A DNA stretch of 27,695 bases from a virus: IMG/VR virus record IMGVR_UViG_3300042397_000750, positions 1-27,695 of that record. One strand, written 5' to 3'. The position numbers were made by a program, and so were the translations under genes. The notes under the pieces are model-generated. The model saw only the letters and a program-made list of their open reading frames with translations. It was not told the DNA's origin and did no database searches. This document shows, one piece after another, positions 1-8,302 of the stretch. Position 1 is the first letter of the stretch; each line of letters begins with the position of its first letter.

Positions 1-2
1 CA

Positions 3-431
3 GTGGCTTGTCGTGATAGTTCAGGAAATATTACTGCTACTATCTTTAACGGTACAGCAACAACAGCACGTTACGCTGACTTAGCAGAAAAATATCTTGC
101 TGATGCTGAATACGAAGCAGGAACCGTCGTGTGTATTGGCGGAGAAAAGGAAGTTACTGCTGTTAAATTTGGAGAACGTGCAATTGGTGTAGTTTCTACT
201 GCACCTGCATATATGATGAATAGCGAATTAGAAGGCGGAACTTATGTTGCTTTAAAAGGTCGTGTTCCATGTAAAGTTATTGGCGCAGTACGAAAAGGAC
301 AACGTTTAGTAGCATCGGACAATGGATCTGCTATTGCTGCCGGATTTCACCAGCACACAGATGTTTTTGGAGTTGCGTTAGAATCTAGCGATGACGTTGG
401 CATCAAAAAAATAGAAGTATTAGTATTATAA
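3..431 (+). CDS. Phage structural protein, C-terminal part (Peptidase_G2-like domain); cut by window edge
   Basis: This is the C-terminal end (about 142 residues) of a larger phage protein; the open frame reaches the window edge, so the GTG at position 3 is probably internal. The text around residues 23-50 (YADLAEKYLAD, then YEAGTVV and GGEKEV), the later VVSTAPAYMMN and the GRVPCKV segment are typical of the C-terminal domain seen on many tailed-phage fibre, spike and neck proteins, often annotated as Peptidase_G2 or intramolecular-chaperone-type autoprocessing domain. In that family the domain helps trimerise the protein and may cleave itself off; whether this copy cleaves cannot be judged without the upstream residues. 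The next structural gene follows after a 34-base gap. Confidence is good for a phage structural role and moderate for the exact domain name. Confidence 0.7.
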   Translation: MACRDSSGNITATIFNGTATTARYADLAEKYLADAEYEAGTVVCIGGEKEVTAVKFGERAIGVVSTAPAYMMNSELEGGTYVALKGRVPCKVIGAVRKGQRLVASDNGSAIAAGFHQHTDVFGVALESSDDVGIKKIEVLVL

Positions 432-465
432 TGATATATAATAGACAAGGTTAAAAGGAAGAATT

Positions 466-1383
466 ATGGCAGTCGGTGATTTAATTACAGCAACAAGATA
501 TAATAACCTACAGAGTAGGATTAATGTTATCATGGGTACAGGCTCTGGTAACAGCGGATACGGACAGGCTTTGGTCAGTGCCCAAGTTGCAGTGGGCAGT
601 AACGTAGACCTTATCAGAGTGTTGAATTTACGCACAGATATGATCAAGGCTCGACAGCACCAAACTGCTAATAACGAAGCACCGAGTCCGGGTACAGGAG
701 CATTTCCGTTAGTTACTACCGCAGACCAAGTTACTGATGCGTTTGCAGCCAACCTTGAAAGTCAAATGACTACCATAGAGACTAACAAATTGTCTCTAGG
801 TGCTGGCGGCACACTGGGAAATCAGTTCACAGATACCAGTGATGCCAATACTAGTCAACGTACTGCAAGTTGGAACGGGTTGTTAACGCACAACGTTACT
901 GTGGCTTTTGGTAGTCAAAACGCAGCCCGCTTTTACTTCAACAGTGGCGGAGACATTCGCTTTCGTGTTACACTAACAGGCGGTACTAGCGATACTGGTG
1001 TTAACCAAATTTTCACAGATTGGTCTACGATGTTTTCTACTATGGGTACTATTACTATGAATCATAATGGTACAACCAGATCAGGCTCGGCAGGAACTGC
1101 GCAGGCAATTGGTTTTTACCAATTAACAACAAGTAATCAAGAAATTTTCCGACGTGTTGGTTCTGGTAACTATGCTACTAACACATACATCATTAATGCA
1201 CGTACAGACAATGCCGGTAACGTATTTTTTAATATTCAATTCAACGACAATAAAGGTGGTAATCCAAATTTCGACGAAGTTGTCACTGGTACACTAACAA
1301 GTCGTTTAGATATTCGCCGTGCAACAGGCTCAAACGTGCAGGTAAATTCACCAACTTTAACTACAACAACCGCTATTACCTAA
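466..1383 (+). CDS. Probable phage structural protein (tail/fibre-type, Gly/Thr/Asn-rich)
   Basis: A 305-residue protein with a sound start: ATG at 466 preceded by AAGGAAG about 5 bases upstream. Residues 1-110 look helical, with a conserved-looking opening (MAVGDLITATRYNNLQSRIN). Residues 120-300 are rich in Gly, Thr, Asn and Ser with alternating beta-strand character, ending in a run of threonines. No enzymatic motif, signal peptide or membrane segment is seen. This composition and the position right after a fibre-type protein fit a virion surface protein; similar proteins are common in T4-like marine phages, generally without a known role. A consensus promoter and hairpin follow, so this gene probably closes the structural operon. 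Its exact virion location is not determinable here. Confidence 0.65.
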   Translation: MAVGDLITATRYNNLQSRINVIMGTGSGNSGYGQALVSAQVAVGSNVDLIRVLNLRTDMIKARQHQTANNEAPSPGTGAFPLVTTADQVTDAFAANLESQMTTIETNKLSLGAGGTLGNQFTDTSDANTSQRTASWNGLLTHNVTVAFGSQNAARFYFNSGGDIRFRVTLTGGTSDTGVNQIFTDWSTMFSTMGTITMNHNGTTRSGSAGTAQAIGFYQLTTSNQEIFRRVGSGNYATNTYIINARTDNAGNVFFNIQFNDNKGGNPNFDEVVTGTLTSRLDIRRATGSNVQVNSPTLTTTTAIT

Positions 1384-1391
1384 TATTTTTC

Positions 1392-1420
1392 TTGACATCT
1401 GTCTCCTAGTGCTATATAAT
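1392..1420 (+). promoter_or_regulatory. Consensus sigma-70 promoter driving the accessory operon
   Basis: TTGACA lies at 1392-1397 and TATAAT at 1415-1420, separated by exactly 17 bp. Both hexamers match the bacterial housekeeping consensus. Transcription should begin near 1427, leaving a leader of about 20 bases before the ATG at 1447. This is the only perfect promoter seen in the window and it sits at the boundary between structural genes and the long glycan operon. No T4-type late promoter (TATAAATA) was seen here. Confidence 0.85.
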
Positions 1421-1445
1421 ACACAGTATAGCCTAGGAGATTTTT
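1402..1445 (+). terminator. Long inverted repeat: candidate terminator and RBS-sequestering hairpin
   Basis: The left arm is tctcctag (1402-1409) plus gctata (1411-1416). The right arm is tatagc (1427-1432) plus ctaggaga (1433-1440). They pair over 14 bp with one bulged base (1410) and a 10-base loop. TTTTT follows at 1441-1445, which gives the shape of a Rho-independent terminator for read-through from the structural genes. The right arm contains AGGAGA (1435-1440), the ribosome-binding site of the gene at 1447. RNA started at the embedded promoter (near 1427) lacks the left arm, so its ribosome-binding site would be free. Confidence 0.7.
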
Positions 1446-1446
1446 A

Positions 1447-1794
1447 ATGGATGAACGCTTATCCAAAGCATTAGAGTTTGCCAATTACAGTGTAACACTT
1501 AATAACCAAAGGCGGGCTCTTAAAGAAAAGTATTTGGCTGACATCATTTACTACCACAACGGCGGATGCTTTGCTGTCAACAAAGAACTAATCAATTTTG
1601 TTAAACTACTTGTAGATACCGGTAACGACACTGGAGTCATTTTAATCGACGATAATGATGTTCCTGTAGAAATTTCAAATCTTAATGACTTTTTTGAAAC
1701 TGTCATGAACAAGTTCTTTACAGCCAACAACGAATACTATACAGAATATCAAAAACTACGTAAGCAACGCAGTGTAGAGGGCATCACTCAATGA
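1447..1794 (+). CDS. Hypothetical protein, first gene of the accessory operon
   Basis: A 115-residue protein that I do not recognise. The start is clear: ATG at 1447, AGGAGA six bases upstream. It is largely helical by eye, with a basic N-terminal third (ALKEKYLADIIYYHNGG) and an acidic middle (ILIDDNDVPVEISNLNDFFE). It has no cysteine cluster, signal peptide or membrane span. Its stop overlaps the next start as ATGA, so it is co-translated with the glycosyltransferase-like gene at 1791. As the first gene after the promoter it could be a small regulator or an accessory subunit, but nothing in the sequence proves either. Confidence 0.6.
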   Translation: MDERLSKALEFANYSVTLNNQRRALKEKYLADIIYYHNGGCFAVNKELINFVKLLVDTGNDTGVILIDDNDVPVEISNLNDFFETVMNKFFTANNEYYTEYQKLRKQRSVEGITQ

Positions 1795-2672
1795 GTAGAG
1801 GTTGTTTAATCTACGCCTTTAACAACGAGGAAATAGATTACATCACAATGGCCAAAGAGGCTGCTCGAAGAGTTAAGACGCACTTAGGTGTACCTGTCTG
1901 TCTAGTGACCGATTCTTCTACACAAGTTGATAAAGTTGACCCCGACAGGATTTATTTTGACACAGTAATCGATGTGTGGCAAGATCCTTCTTTAAAATCC
2001 ACAGCAGAACTTTTAAATATTCGAAATATTAGACAGTTTTCTGACGGTACACTTGCTCACAAGAAAAGTAATTTTAAAAATAGTCTACGTACTAAGACAT
2101 ACGAACTCACGCCCTACGATGAAACACTAGTCATTGATAGCGATTACTTCCTAGCCAATGATATTCTAAAGAACTGTTGGGAACAGGAGCAGGACTTTTT
2201 AATTTATAAAGAAGGTTACGATCTTGCAGGGTATCGACATCATGCAGAATTTGAAAAGGTCAGTGACTATACTGTAGATTTTTATTGGGCAACTGCTTTT
2301 TGGTTTCGTAAAAGCGAACTAACAGAAACATTCTTCAACTTAGTAGATCATGTGCGAGATAATTGGGATTACTACAAACTAGTTTATCAGTTCGCCAGTC
2401 ATATGTATCGAAACGACCATGCATTTAGTATTGCACTACACATTATCAACGGCTATACCGGCGAACAATGGCAAGGAAAAATGCCAGGACGTATGGTGTT
2501 TACTTTAGATAAAGATGTATTAGTTAGCATGGATGATTCAGGCTTCCGTATACTGCTTGAAAAACAAAATCGTCAAGGCGAATATACACTTATGAAAACT
2601 AAAGACGTTAGTGTACATCTAATGAACAAGTTTAGTTTACATCGGGTAATGAAAGGACAAGCCAATGACTAA
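1791..2672 (+). CDS. Putative glycosyltransferase, nucleotide-diphospho-sugar transferase fold (DSD motif)
   Basis: A 293-residue protein whose N-terminal half reads like a GT-A (GT8-like) glycosyltransferase. It opens with a strand (GCLIYAFNN), followed by VPVCLVTD at 34-41 and, after a basic helix, TLVIDSDYF at 112-120. The D116-S-D118 pair is in the usual place for the metal- and nucleotide-sugar-binding DxD. Downstream, YWATAFWFRKSEL and NDHAFSIALHI fit the acceptor side. It is a diverged paralogue of the next gene, sharing overall length and DxD position. It starts by ATGA overlap with the hypothetical gene upstream. The sugar donor and acceptor are unknown; the DxD family call is fairly safe, the activity is inferred. 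Confidence 0.65.
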   Translation: MSRGCLIYAFNNEEIDYITMAKEAARRVKTHLGVPVCLVTDSSTQVDKVDPDRIYFDTVIDVWQDPSLKSTAELLNIRNIRQFSDGTLAHKKSNFKNSLRTKTYELTPYDETLVIDSDYFLANDILKNCWEQEQDFLIYKEGYDLAGYRHHAEFEKVSDYTVDFYWATAFWFRKSELTETFFNLVDHVRDNWDYYKLVYQFASHMYRNDHAFSIALHIINGYTGEQWQGKMPGRMVFTLDKDVLVSMDDSGFRILLEKQNRQGEYTLMKTKDVSVHLMNKFSLHRVMKGQAND

Positions 2673-3507
2673 AGGTTACGTAGTCCTAGCACAAAATACT
2701 GACACAATCGATTATATTAGACAAGCCTATGCACTAGCATTAAGTTTAAAACTGAGTCAACGTTCAGTGTCCAACATATCCATTATTACAGACGATGTAG
2801 TTCCGGAAGAGTATAAGTCTGTATTTGAAAACATTATTCCTATTCCCTGGGGAGATGCCGCAGTTAATAGTAGATTCAAAGTTGAGAATCGTTGGAAGAT
2901 TTATCACGCAAGTCCTTATGATCAAACAGTTGTATTAGACACTGATATGCTAATCTTAGACGACTTGAATAGTTTTTGGGATACCTTTGAGCACTACGAT
3001 GTATATTACACAGGAAAAGTGTTAGACTATCGTAATAAAACAGTGACCAGTGATTATTATCGTAAAGCATTTACTGCTAATCAGTTACCTAATCTATATT
3101 CAGGTTTACATTATTTCAAGAAAAGTGATTTTGCCAAGGAGTTCTATTCGTGGGTTGAAGTTATTACCAACAACTGGGAACTATTTTACGGTAAATTTGT
3201 TAGCGAACATTACCCAGATAGAGCCAGCATGGACATTACAGCCGCACTTGCCGCAAAAGTAATGGATGTTACTGAACAGGTTACTAACACACAACATGAT
3301 CCTGTGACATTTATACATATGAAAAGCCGCATACAAGGTTGGTCTCAGCCTACAGACAGTTGGATGCAAAGTGTTGCAGTGTATTTCGACGACTTGTGTA
3401 AATTAAAAATTGCCAATTACCAACAACAGGGCGTTTTCCATTATACTGAAAAAGATTTCTTAACAGATAAAATAGTTTCAAAATTGGAGACACTATGTCT
3501 GAGATGA
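2665..3507 (+). CDS. Putative glycosyltransferase, paralogue of preceding gene (DTD motif)
   Basis: A 280-residue protein with the layout of its upstream neighbour: an N-terminal strand (GYVVLAQNTD), a second strand ending in ITDD (41-44), and QTVVLDTDMLILDD around 87-100, where D92-T-D94 is the probable metal-binding DxD. GLHYFKKSDFAKEFY follows, matching the ATAFWFRKSEL region of the paralogue. An AAAGGA sequence about ten bases upstream supports the ATG at 2665, which overlaps the previous stop by eight bases. The pair probably arose by duplication and may add consecutive sugars. Donor and acceptor cannot be told from sequence. Confidence 0.65.
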   Translation: MTKGYVVLAQNTDTIDYIRQAYALALSLKLSQRSVSNISIITDDVVPEEYKSVFENIIPIPWGDAAVNSRFKVENRWKIYHASPYDQTVVLDTDMLILDDLNSFWDTFEHYDVYYTGKVLDYRNKTVTSDYYRKAFTANQLPNLYSGLHYFKKSDFAKEFYSWVEVITNNWELFYGKFVSEHYPDRASMDITAALAAKVMDVTEQVTNTQHDPVTFIHMKSRIQGWSQPTDSWMQSVAVYFDDLCKLKIANYQQQGVFHYTEKDFLTDKIVSKLETLCLR

Positions 3508-4097
3508 CTTTAGAGCAACTTATCGCGTTTCAAGAAGAACTTAGTAAGCCTAGTAACAACTATGTTTATTTTAATCCAGAGACTGGTGAGATTAAACATA
3601 TTTCTAACTATTTGATACCGGGCGAATCAAATTATATTCAAGTTAATAACGCTGAACTTGCTGATATACGATCTAATAAAGATAGTCCAGCAGATTATCA
3701 TGTAGTTATGGATTTTAAAACCAATGAATACATTATGCAAAATATTGCTGATGGGGATGTTCGTAGTTTTAACTGGAATGACGAAGTGTATCAAATGCCC
3801 AACACAGGAGAAGCAAGCGTTAAGTTAGTTCAAAACACTGCTGATGGTACATGGACACTAACAATTAGCGAGCAAATAACAAGTGTCTTTTCAGGTCAAT
3901 CGCATCATGTCAATTATAATTTGGCATTCTATGCTACTAAACCCGATGACGTCAACGTATTATATGGAATATTAAAATTCAGAATACTTGATCTATTAAC
4001 AACAGGTACATTTACAATCAAACATGAGTCAGCACTAGTTCCAACTAGTGTATACTGCCGCAGAATGTTTGACAGTTACGCACATATACAATTATGA
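3495..4097 (+). CDS. Hypothetical protein, beta-rich; possible virion-associated
   Basis: A 200-residue protein of unknown function. The N-terminal half contains the sequence YVYFNPETGEIKHISNY (23-39), which resembles short beta-strand openings of small phage structural proteins. The C-terminal half has alternating hydrophobic and polar strands (ASVKLVQN, GTWTLTISE, VNYNLAFYATK), suggesting a beta-sandwich. No catalytic motif is visible. GGAG at 3486-3489 supports the ATG at 3495; the ATG at 3504, which overlaps the previous stop, is an alternative. The stop overlaps the next start as ATGA. A structural or binding role is only a guess. Confidence 0.5.
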   Translation: MSEMTLEQLIAFQEELSKPSNNYVYFNPETGEIKHISNYLIPGESNYIQVNNAELADIRSNKDSPADYHVVMDFKTNEYIMQNIADGDVRSFNWNDEVYQMPNTGEASVKLVQNTADGTWTLTISEQITSVFSGQSHHVNYNLAFYATKPDDVNVLYGILKFRILDLLTTGTFTIKHESALVPTSVYCRRMFDSYAHIQL

Positions 4098-4987
4098 AAA
4101 TAAGAATAGCAGAACAAGATATCATTTACCTCAGTTACGATGAACCAAACGCTGAGAAGAATTACGCAGACTTGTGTAGCAAAATACCTTGGGCCAAACG
4201 AGTCCACGGAGTTAAAGGTAGCGATGCCGCACACAAAGCCTGTGCCAACTTGAGTGAAACAGAATACTTTGTCACCGTGGATGGTGATAACATTGTTGAC
4301 CCAGAGTTTATCAATGTTGAAATTGATTTAGATGAATTAGGATTAACCACAGACCATGTGTTTAGTTGGTGTGGTAAAGTCAATGTTAACAGTTTAATGT
4401 ACGGTAATGGCGGTCTTAAATTATGGACACGTAAGTTTGTCAACAACATGCGTACACATGAAAATTCGGATCCAAGCGACACTAAAGGTCTTGTTGAATT
4501 TTGTTTTGATGACAGATACTATCAGTTTAACGAAAATTATTCTACCAGTATAATTAATGCAAGTCCATTCCAAGCATTCCGTGCAGGCTTCCGTGAAGGT
4601 GTAAAGATGAGTTTAGATCAAGGAGCCAAAGTTAGCAGTATTAAAGACATTTGGTGGCAAAATTATCAGCGTCTTCTTATTTGGTGCAGTGTTGGCAGTG
4701 ACTTAGAAAATGGTGACTGGGCAATATATGGGGCCCGCGAAGGATGCTATTTGACCAACTGTACCGATTGGGACTATGCTAATGTACGCGACTTTGAATA
4801 TCTAACCACACAGTGGGAAGAAAAATATAGTAAAGTTACTGAAAAAATGTTACCATATGAGATTATGGGATTAGGTGAAACGCTTAAACACGAATTAGGT
4901 TTAGAAATTTCTGCGTTAGATAAAGAAGGTAGTAAGTTTTTTAAAAGTGTCTATATGAATACACCTAGAATAATTAGGAGAAAATAA
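4094..4987 (+). CDS. Putative GT-A glycosyltransferase (DGD motif), copy 1 of a repeated family
   Basis: A 297-residue protein. The opening IIYLSYDEPNAEKNYADL (10-27) is followed by WAKRVHGVKG and TVDGDNIVDPEF around 61-72. D63-G-D65 sits where GT-A enzymes bind the metal and nucleotide sugar. YGNGGLKLW (about 103-111) and a region ending in NGDWAIYGAREG follow. A clear paralogue lies at 15565-16260, sharing SY-EPNAE, AKRV--VKG, the DGD, YG-GG-KL and the DWA--GA-(E)DG signature. It has an extra C-terminal extension of about 50 residues that the second copy lacks. Each copy is followed directly by a radical-SAM gene. A glycosyltransferase role is likely; substrates are unknown. Confidence 0.65.
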   Translation: MKIRIAEQDIIYLSYDEPNAEKNYADLCSKIPWAKRVHGVKGSDAAHKACANLSETEYFVTVDGDNIVDPEFINVEIDLDELGLTTDHVFSWCGKVNVNSLMYGNGGLKLWTRKFVNNMRTHENSDPSDTKGLVEFCFDDRYYQFNENYSTSIINASPFQAFRAGFREGVKMSLDQGAKVSSIKDIWWQNYQRLLIWCSVGSDLENGDWAIYGAREGCYLTNCTDWDYANVRDFEYLTTQWEEKYSKVTEKMLPYEIMGLGETLKHELGLEISALDKEGSKFFKSVYMNTPRIIRRK

Positions 4988-6399
4988 TGGTAAGTAAAAT
5001 TGATTTTTATCCTAGTGTAAAAGCCGCATTGGATCAAGTTGGTCCAGGTATGTGCTTGGCTAAATGGAATCAAGTGACTATTCATTTAGCCACAGGGCAT
5101 ACACATAGTTGTCATCATCCTAACACGCATAAAATTCCATTACAAGAAATTGCCGCAGACCCGAGCGCACTACATAATACTATTTTTAAAAAACAACAAC
5201 GTCAGCGTATGCTTGACGGCGATAGACCTGAAGAGTGTGGCTACTGTTGGAATGTAGAAGATAATGTCAAAGAGGCAAACATTTTCAGTGATCGTGTTGC
5301 TAAGAGTGCTGAGAAGTGGAGTCAGAACTTAGATGAAGTACTTGAAGTAGGCGCAGGAAATTTTAATCCTACGTATGTTGAAGTTAGTTTTAGCAACGTC
5401 TGTAATTTTAAATGTAGTTATTGCAGTCCTGAAGTATCCAGCAAGTGGATGGAGGAAATTGAACAACATGGTGCTTATCCAACTAGCAACAAGTTCAATA
5501 ATATTGATTGGTTAAAGAGCATTGATAAGATGCCAATACCGCACAAGGATTACAATCCGTATGTTAATGCCTTTTGGCATTGGTGGCCAGAGTTATATAA
5601 GTCTTTAAAAGTATTTCGTATTACCGGCGGCGAACCTTTGTTAAGTAAAGATACATTTAAAGTTCTTGACTATGTGATTGAGAATCCTAATCCTGATCTT
5701 GAACTAATGATCAACAGTAATCTTTGCATCCCGGATGAACTATTTAAAAAGTTTGTTGAAAAGATGAAACGCATTCAAGGCGAAGGAATGATTAAAGACT
5801 TTACCTTGTTTACCAGTGCCGAAGCACATGGAAAACGTGCAGAGTATATACGCAACGGGCTTGACTACAATAAATGGTTGGATAACTGCTACACTTTTAT
5901 GCGCGAAGTTCCTAACGGTAGACTAGGCATTATGAGTACTTATAATATTTTAAGTGTCACTAGTTACATGCCGTTTATGAAAGATTTGCTAGAATTAAAC
6001 AATACATTTAATCACTACCAAAATCGTGTTCATCCACTAATTTTTGATATTCCGTATCTACGTTATCCAGAACACTTGAGTATGACTATACTTACTCCAG
6101 ACTATCTTGAAAAGGTAGAAGAGCAAGTGACATTCATGTATCAAAATCGTCAAACAGCCAACTGGCAACCACTTGCTGGTAATGGGTTTTATGATTGGGA
6201 AGTAGAAAAACTACAACGAGTGTATCACCTTTTGGAAAGTACATTCAAAGTTGAGGAGCATCTACAGCAGAGTACTGTAAATAAACGCAAGGACTTTGTG
6301 CGCTTTGTTGATGAACATGATCGCCGCCGTGGTACGAATTTCTTAGAAACTTTTCCAGAAATGGAAGAGTTTTACAAACTTTGCAAGGCAGCATTATGA
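4987..6399 (+). CDS. Radical SAM protein (twitch/SPASM-type)
   Basis: A 470-residue radical-SAM enzyme. C139-x3-C143-x2-C146 (NVCNFKCSYC) binds the 4Fe-4S cluster that cleaves S-adenosylmethionine, and ITGGEPLL at 212-219 is the SAM-binding glycine motif. The N-terminal domain has conserved-looking Trp, His and Cys residues (KWNQVTIHLATGH, then SCHHP around 41-45, and CGYC at 84-87), as in 'twitch domain-containing radical SAM' proteins annotated in many marine phages. The start is well supported by TAGGAG six bases before the ATG, which overlaps the previous stop (TAATG). It directly follows a GT-A gene, and the same pairing recurs at 15565-17197. The reaction is unknown; modification of a sugar or peptide is plausible. 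Confidence 0.85.
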   Translation: MVSKIDFYPSVKAALDQVGPGMCLAKWNQVTIHLATGHTHSCHHPNTHKIPLQEIAADPSALHNTIFKKQQRQRMLDGDRPEECGYCWNVEDNVKEANIFSDRVAKSAEKWSQNLDEVLEVGAGNFNPTYVEVSFSNVCNFKCSYCSPEVSSKWMEEIEQHGAYPTSNKFNNIDWLKSIDKMPIPHKDYNPYVNAFWHWWPELYKSLKVFRITGGEPLLSKDTFKVLDYVIENPNPDLELMINSNLCIPDELFKKFVEKMKRIQGEGMIKDFTLFTSAEAHGKRAEYIRNGLDYNKWLDNCYTFMREVPNGRLGIMSTYNILSVTSYMPFMKDLLELNNTFNHYQNRVHPLIFDIPYLRYPEHLSMTILTPDYLEKVEEQVTFMYQNRQTANWQPLAGNGFYDWEVEKLQRVYHLLESTFKVEEHLQQSTVNKRKDFVRFVDEHDRRRGTNFLETFPEMEEFYKLCKAAL

Positions 6400-6830
6400 A
6401 ATATATCAGTCACAGAGGAAATTTGACAGACGTCTTTCCTGACAAAGAAAATAGCCCAGAATACATCATGGCTGCAATTCGTGCTGACTTCGATGTTGAA
6501 GTTGATGTATGGTATATTGACGGTAAAATAATGTTAGGTCACGATACTCCGACCTACGAAGTTGAATTAAATTTTATAAAAAATACTAGATTTTGGTGTC
6601 ACGCTAAAAATGCAGAAGCATTAGAGTTAATGTTGGCAAACAATGTACATTGTTTTTGGCACGAAAATGATCAACGTGTACTAACTAGTAAAGGGTATGT
6701 TTGGACCTATCCATACAAACAAATTATTGACAACGCTGTTGTTGTTATTTTAGATAAGGAACTTGATTATGACTATGTCTCACGAGCAATTGCAGTATGT
6801 GGCGACTATGTTCAATCCTGGCGTCAATAA
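6396..6830 (+). CDS. Small glycerophosphodiester phosphodiesterase-like (GDPD) protein
   Basis: A 144-residue protein carrying the N-terminal active-site set of GDPD enzymes: H6-R7-G, E18-N19-S20 in the place of the usual ENT, E35-x-D37, and G48-H49-D50 (IMLGHD). In the family these residues bind a metal and hydrolyse a phosphodiester in glycerophospho compounds or lipid-linked polymers. At 144 residues it is much shorter than the usual ~240 and lacks most of the C-terminal half of the TIM barrel, so it may be a minimal enzyme or a binding relic. The ATGA start at 6396 is preferred over upstream codons. Its 3' end overlaps the next gene by 23 or more bases. Confidence 0.6.
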   Translation: MKYISHRGNLTDVFPDKENSPEYIMAAIRADFDVEVDVWYIDGKIMLGHDTPTYEVELNFIKNTRFWCHAKNAEALELMLANNVHCFWHENDQRVLTSKGYVWTYPYKQIIDNAVVVILDKELDYDYVSRAIAVCGDYVQSWRQ

Positions 6831-7581
6831 AGTTGCTATTTGCTTTAGCGGACAACTAAGAACATGGCGTAAATGTAAGGATACCTGGATTCATATCTTA
6901 GAGCACGGTGGCACTAGAGATAACATAGATGTCTTTTGCCACATCTGGGATTTTAATACTATACCGAATAGTGTTTCAGATGTAAACAAACCACCAGTAT
7001 CAGTAGCAGATAGTGAAATTCAAGACATCATCGACACACTGAAACCTAAAAAGTTTTTAGTAGAGTCTTATAAAGAGTTCCCTGCATTTAATGAAACACA
7101 GGCAATTACACACGGACCATTCGTCAGTCAGTTTTATGGAATTATGCGAGCCGCAAATCTTAAACGCCAATACGAAATTGAAAACGACTTGCAATATAAA
7201 GCAGTTGTTCGCGCAAGGTATGACGCATTTTATACTCATAACATGACAGAGTTTTATAGAAATATATCTCCCATGACCATGCACGGGTTTCACATGGGAT
7301 GGACTCCTACAGAATTCAAAGGACGTATGGGTGATATATTTTGGATCTCAGATAGCGATACATACGACCTAATTTCTGATTACTATATTAATTTAGGGTA
7401 TATTGATAAAAAATGGTTTACTAATCCTGGACAAACAACATTTACACCAGAGTTTGTTTTCTTCCATTACTTAAAGAAAAATAATATTCGGTTGCAAAAT
7501 AATCATTGGGATGTTAAACTGTTTAGACAAAGTGCAGAATTAAGTTGCGCAAAAAAGGAGGGCGGCTTTGAAGTCTGGTAA
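6808..7581 (+). CDS. SGQLR-motif glycan protein, probable glycosyltransferase, copy 1
   Basis: About 258 residues. The start is uncertain. ATG 6808 puts the KVAICFSGQLRTW strand near the N terminus, as in the next gene. ATG 6769, with AGGA eight bases before it, would add 13 residues and enlarge the overlap with the GDPD-like gene. Visible signatures are SGQLR (14-18), a DVFCHIWDF strand, a helix ending in YEIEND, and R135-x-R137-x-D139 (VVRARYD), which resembles the Arg/Asp strand of WavE-like and other LPS or capsule glycosyltransferases. A C-terminal FTPEFVFFHYL segment follows. The next gene is a paralogue with the same landmarks in the same order. A glycosyltransferase role is inferred from the fold-like pattern and context. 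Confidence 0.5.
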   Translation: MFNPGVNKVAICFSGQLRTWRKCKDTWIHILEHGGTRDNIDVFCHIWDFNTIPNSVSDVNKPPVSVADSEIQDIIDTLKPKKFLVESYKEFPAFNETQAITHGPFVSQFYGIMRAANLKRQYEIENDLQYKAVVRARYDAFYTHNMTEFYRNISPMTMHGFHMGWTPTEFKGRMGDIFWISDSDTYDLISDYYINLGYIDKKWFTNPGQTTFTPEFVFFHYLKKNNIRLQNNHWDVKLFRQSAELSCAKKEGGFEVW

Positions 7582-8302
7582 AGTTGCAATATGTATTAGC
7601 GGTCAACTTCGCACTGGCATTCTCAGCCACGATGTTTTCCGTAGATTTTTTGGCAGTCTAGACAATTATGATATTTTCTATCATACATGGACATTGAAAC
7701 CGGATGTTAGTTTGAAATTGCAATCCTTGTATAATCCAAAGAGATTCATAGAAGAGCCTTCTATTGATGTAGACGAAGTTGGCAATTTTGGAAGTATGCT
7801 TTATAGCATAATGATGGCTAATGAATTAAAGAAACAACACGAGATTGAAAATAATTTTAGATATGATCTTGTTATTAAAACTAGATTTGATTTAATTTTT
7901 CATGAACATTCGAGTTTTCCAGTAACACCCATACTTCCAAGAACAATATATAGTGCCGGTGGCAATGTAGGCATTAACAATACAGATTACGAACATCATG
8001 GTATTAGTGATTTAATTTTCTGGGGTGACAGTCAAAGTATGGATATTGCTTGTAATACTTTTAGATATTACAAATATACAGCATTGTATAATGACATCTT
8101 TTTAAAAGAAGGTGTTAAAATGGATGTCAGCGATTATTATCTAAGTCCTGGCACAATGATATATCAAAAGACAATAGAAAAAAATATTGCACATATTAGA
8201 TGGGCGCAGGGTATTAATGAAATACCTTGGAGAGAAGATGTTGCCCATTTAGACCCAACAAAAGATTACGATAAAATAAGAGATAGATATGCCAAATTTT
8301 AA
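7568..8302 (+). CDS. SGQLR-motif glycan protein, probable glycosyltransferase, copy 2 (TTG start)
   Basis: 244 residues, paralogous to the preceding gene: VAICISGQLRTG at 6-17, YDIFYHTW at 34-41, HEIENNFRYD at 91-100, and K104-T-R106-F-D108 matching the R-x-R-x-D of copy 1. Translation almost certainly begins at TTG 7568, because a full AGGAGG ribosome-binding site lies at 7556-7561, six bases upstream, and no ATG precedes the conserved strand. The rare start and the 14-base overlap suggest tuned translation coupled to the gene upstream. Enzymatic activity is inferred, not shown; LPS/capsule-type sugar transfer is the best guess. Confidence 0.5.
   Translation: MKSGKVAICISGQLRTGILSHDVFRRFFGSLDNYDIFYHTWTLKPDVSLKLQSLYNPKRFIEEPSIDVDEVGNFGSMLYSIMMANELKKQHEIENNFRYDLVIKTRFDLIFHEHSSFPVTPILPRTIYSAGGNVGINNTDYEHHGISDLIFWGDSQSMDIACNTFRYYKYTALYNDIFLKEGVKMDVSDYYLSPGTMIYQKTIEKNIAHIRWAQGINEIPWREDVAHLDPTKDYDKIRDRYAKF

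Noticed and set aside
435-442. TATATAAT as a late promoter before the structural gene
   Set aside because: No matching upstream element and no T4-type TATAAATA; such strings are expected by chance in AT-rich spacers.
426-752. Minus-strand frame of 108 codons opposite the structural gene
   Set aside because: Antisense to a well-supported gene, with low-complexity hydrophobic composition and no start signal.
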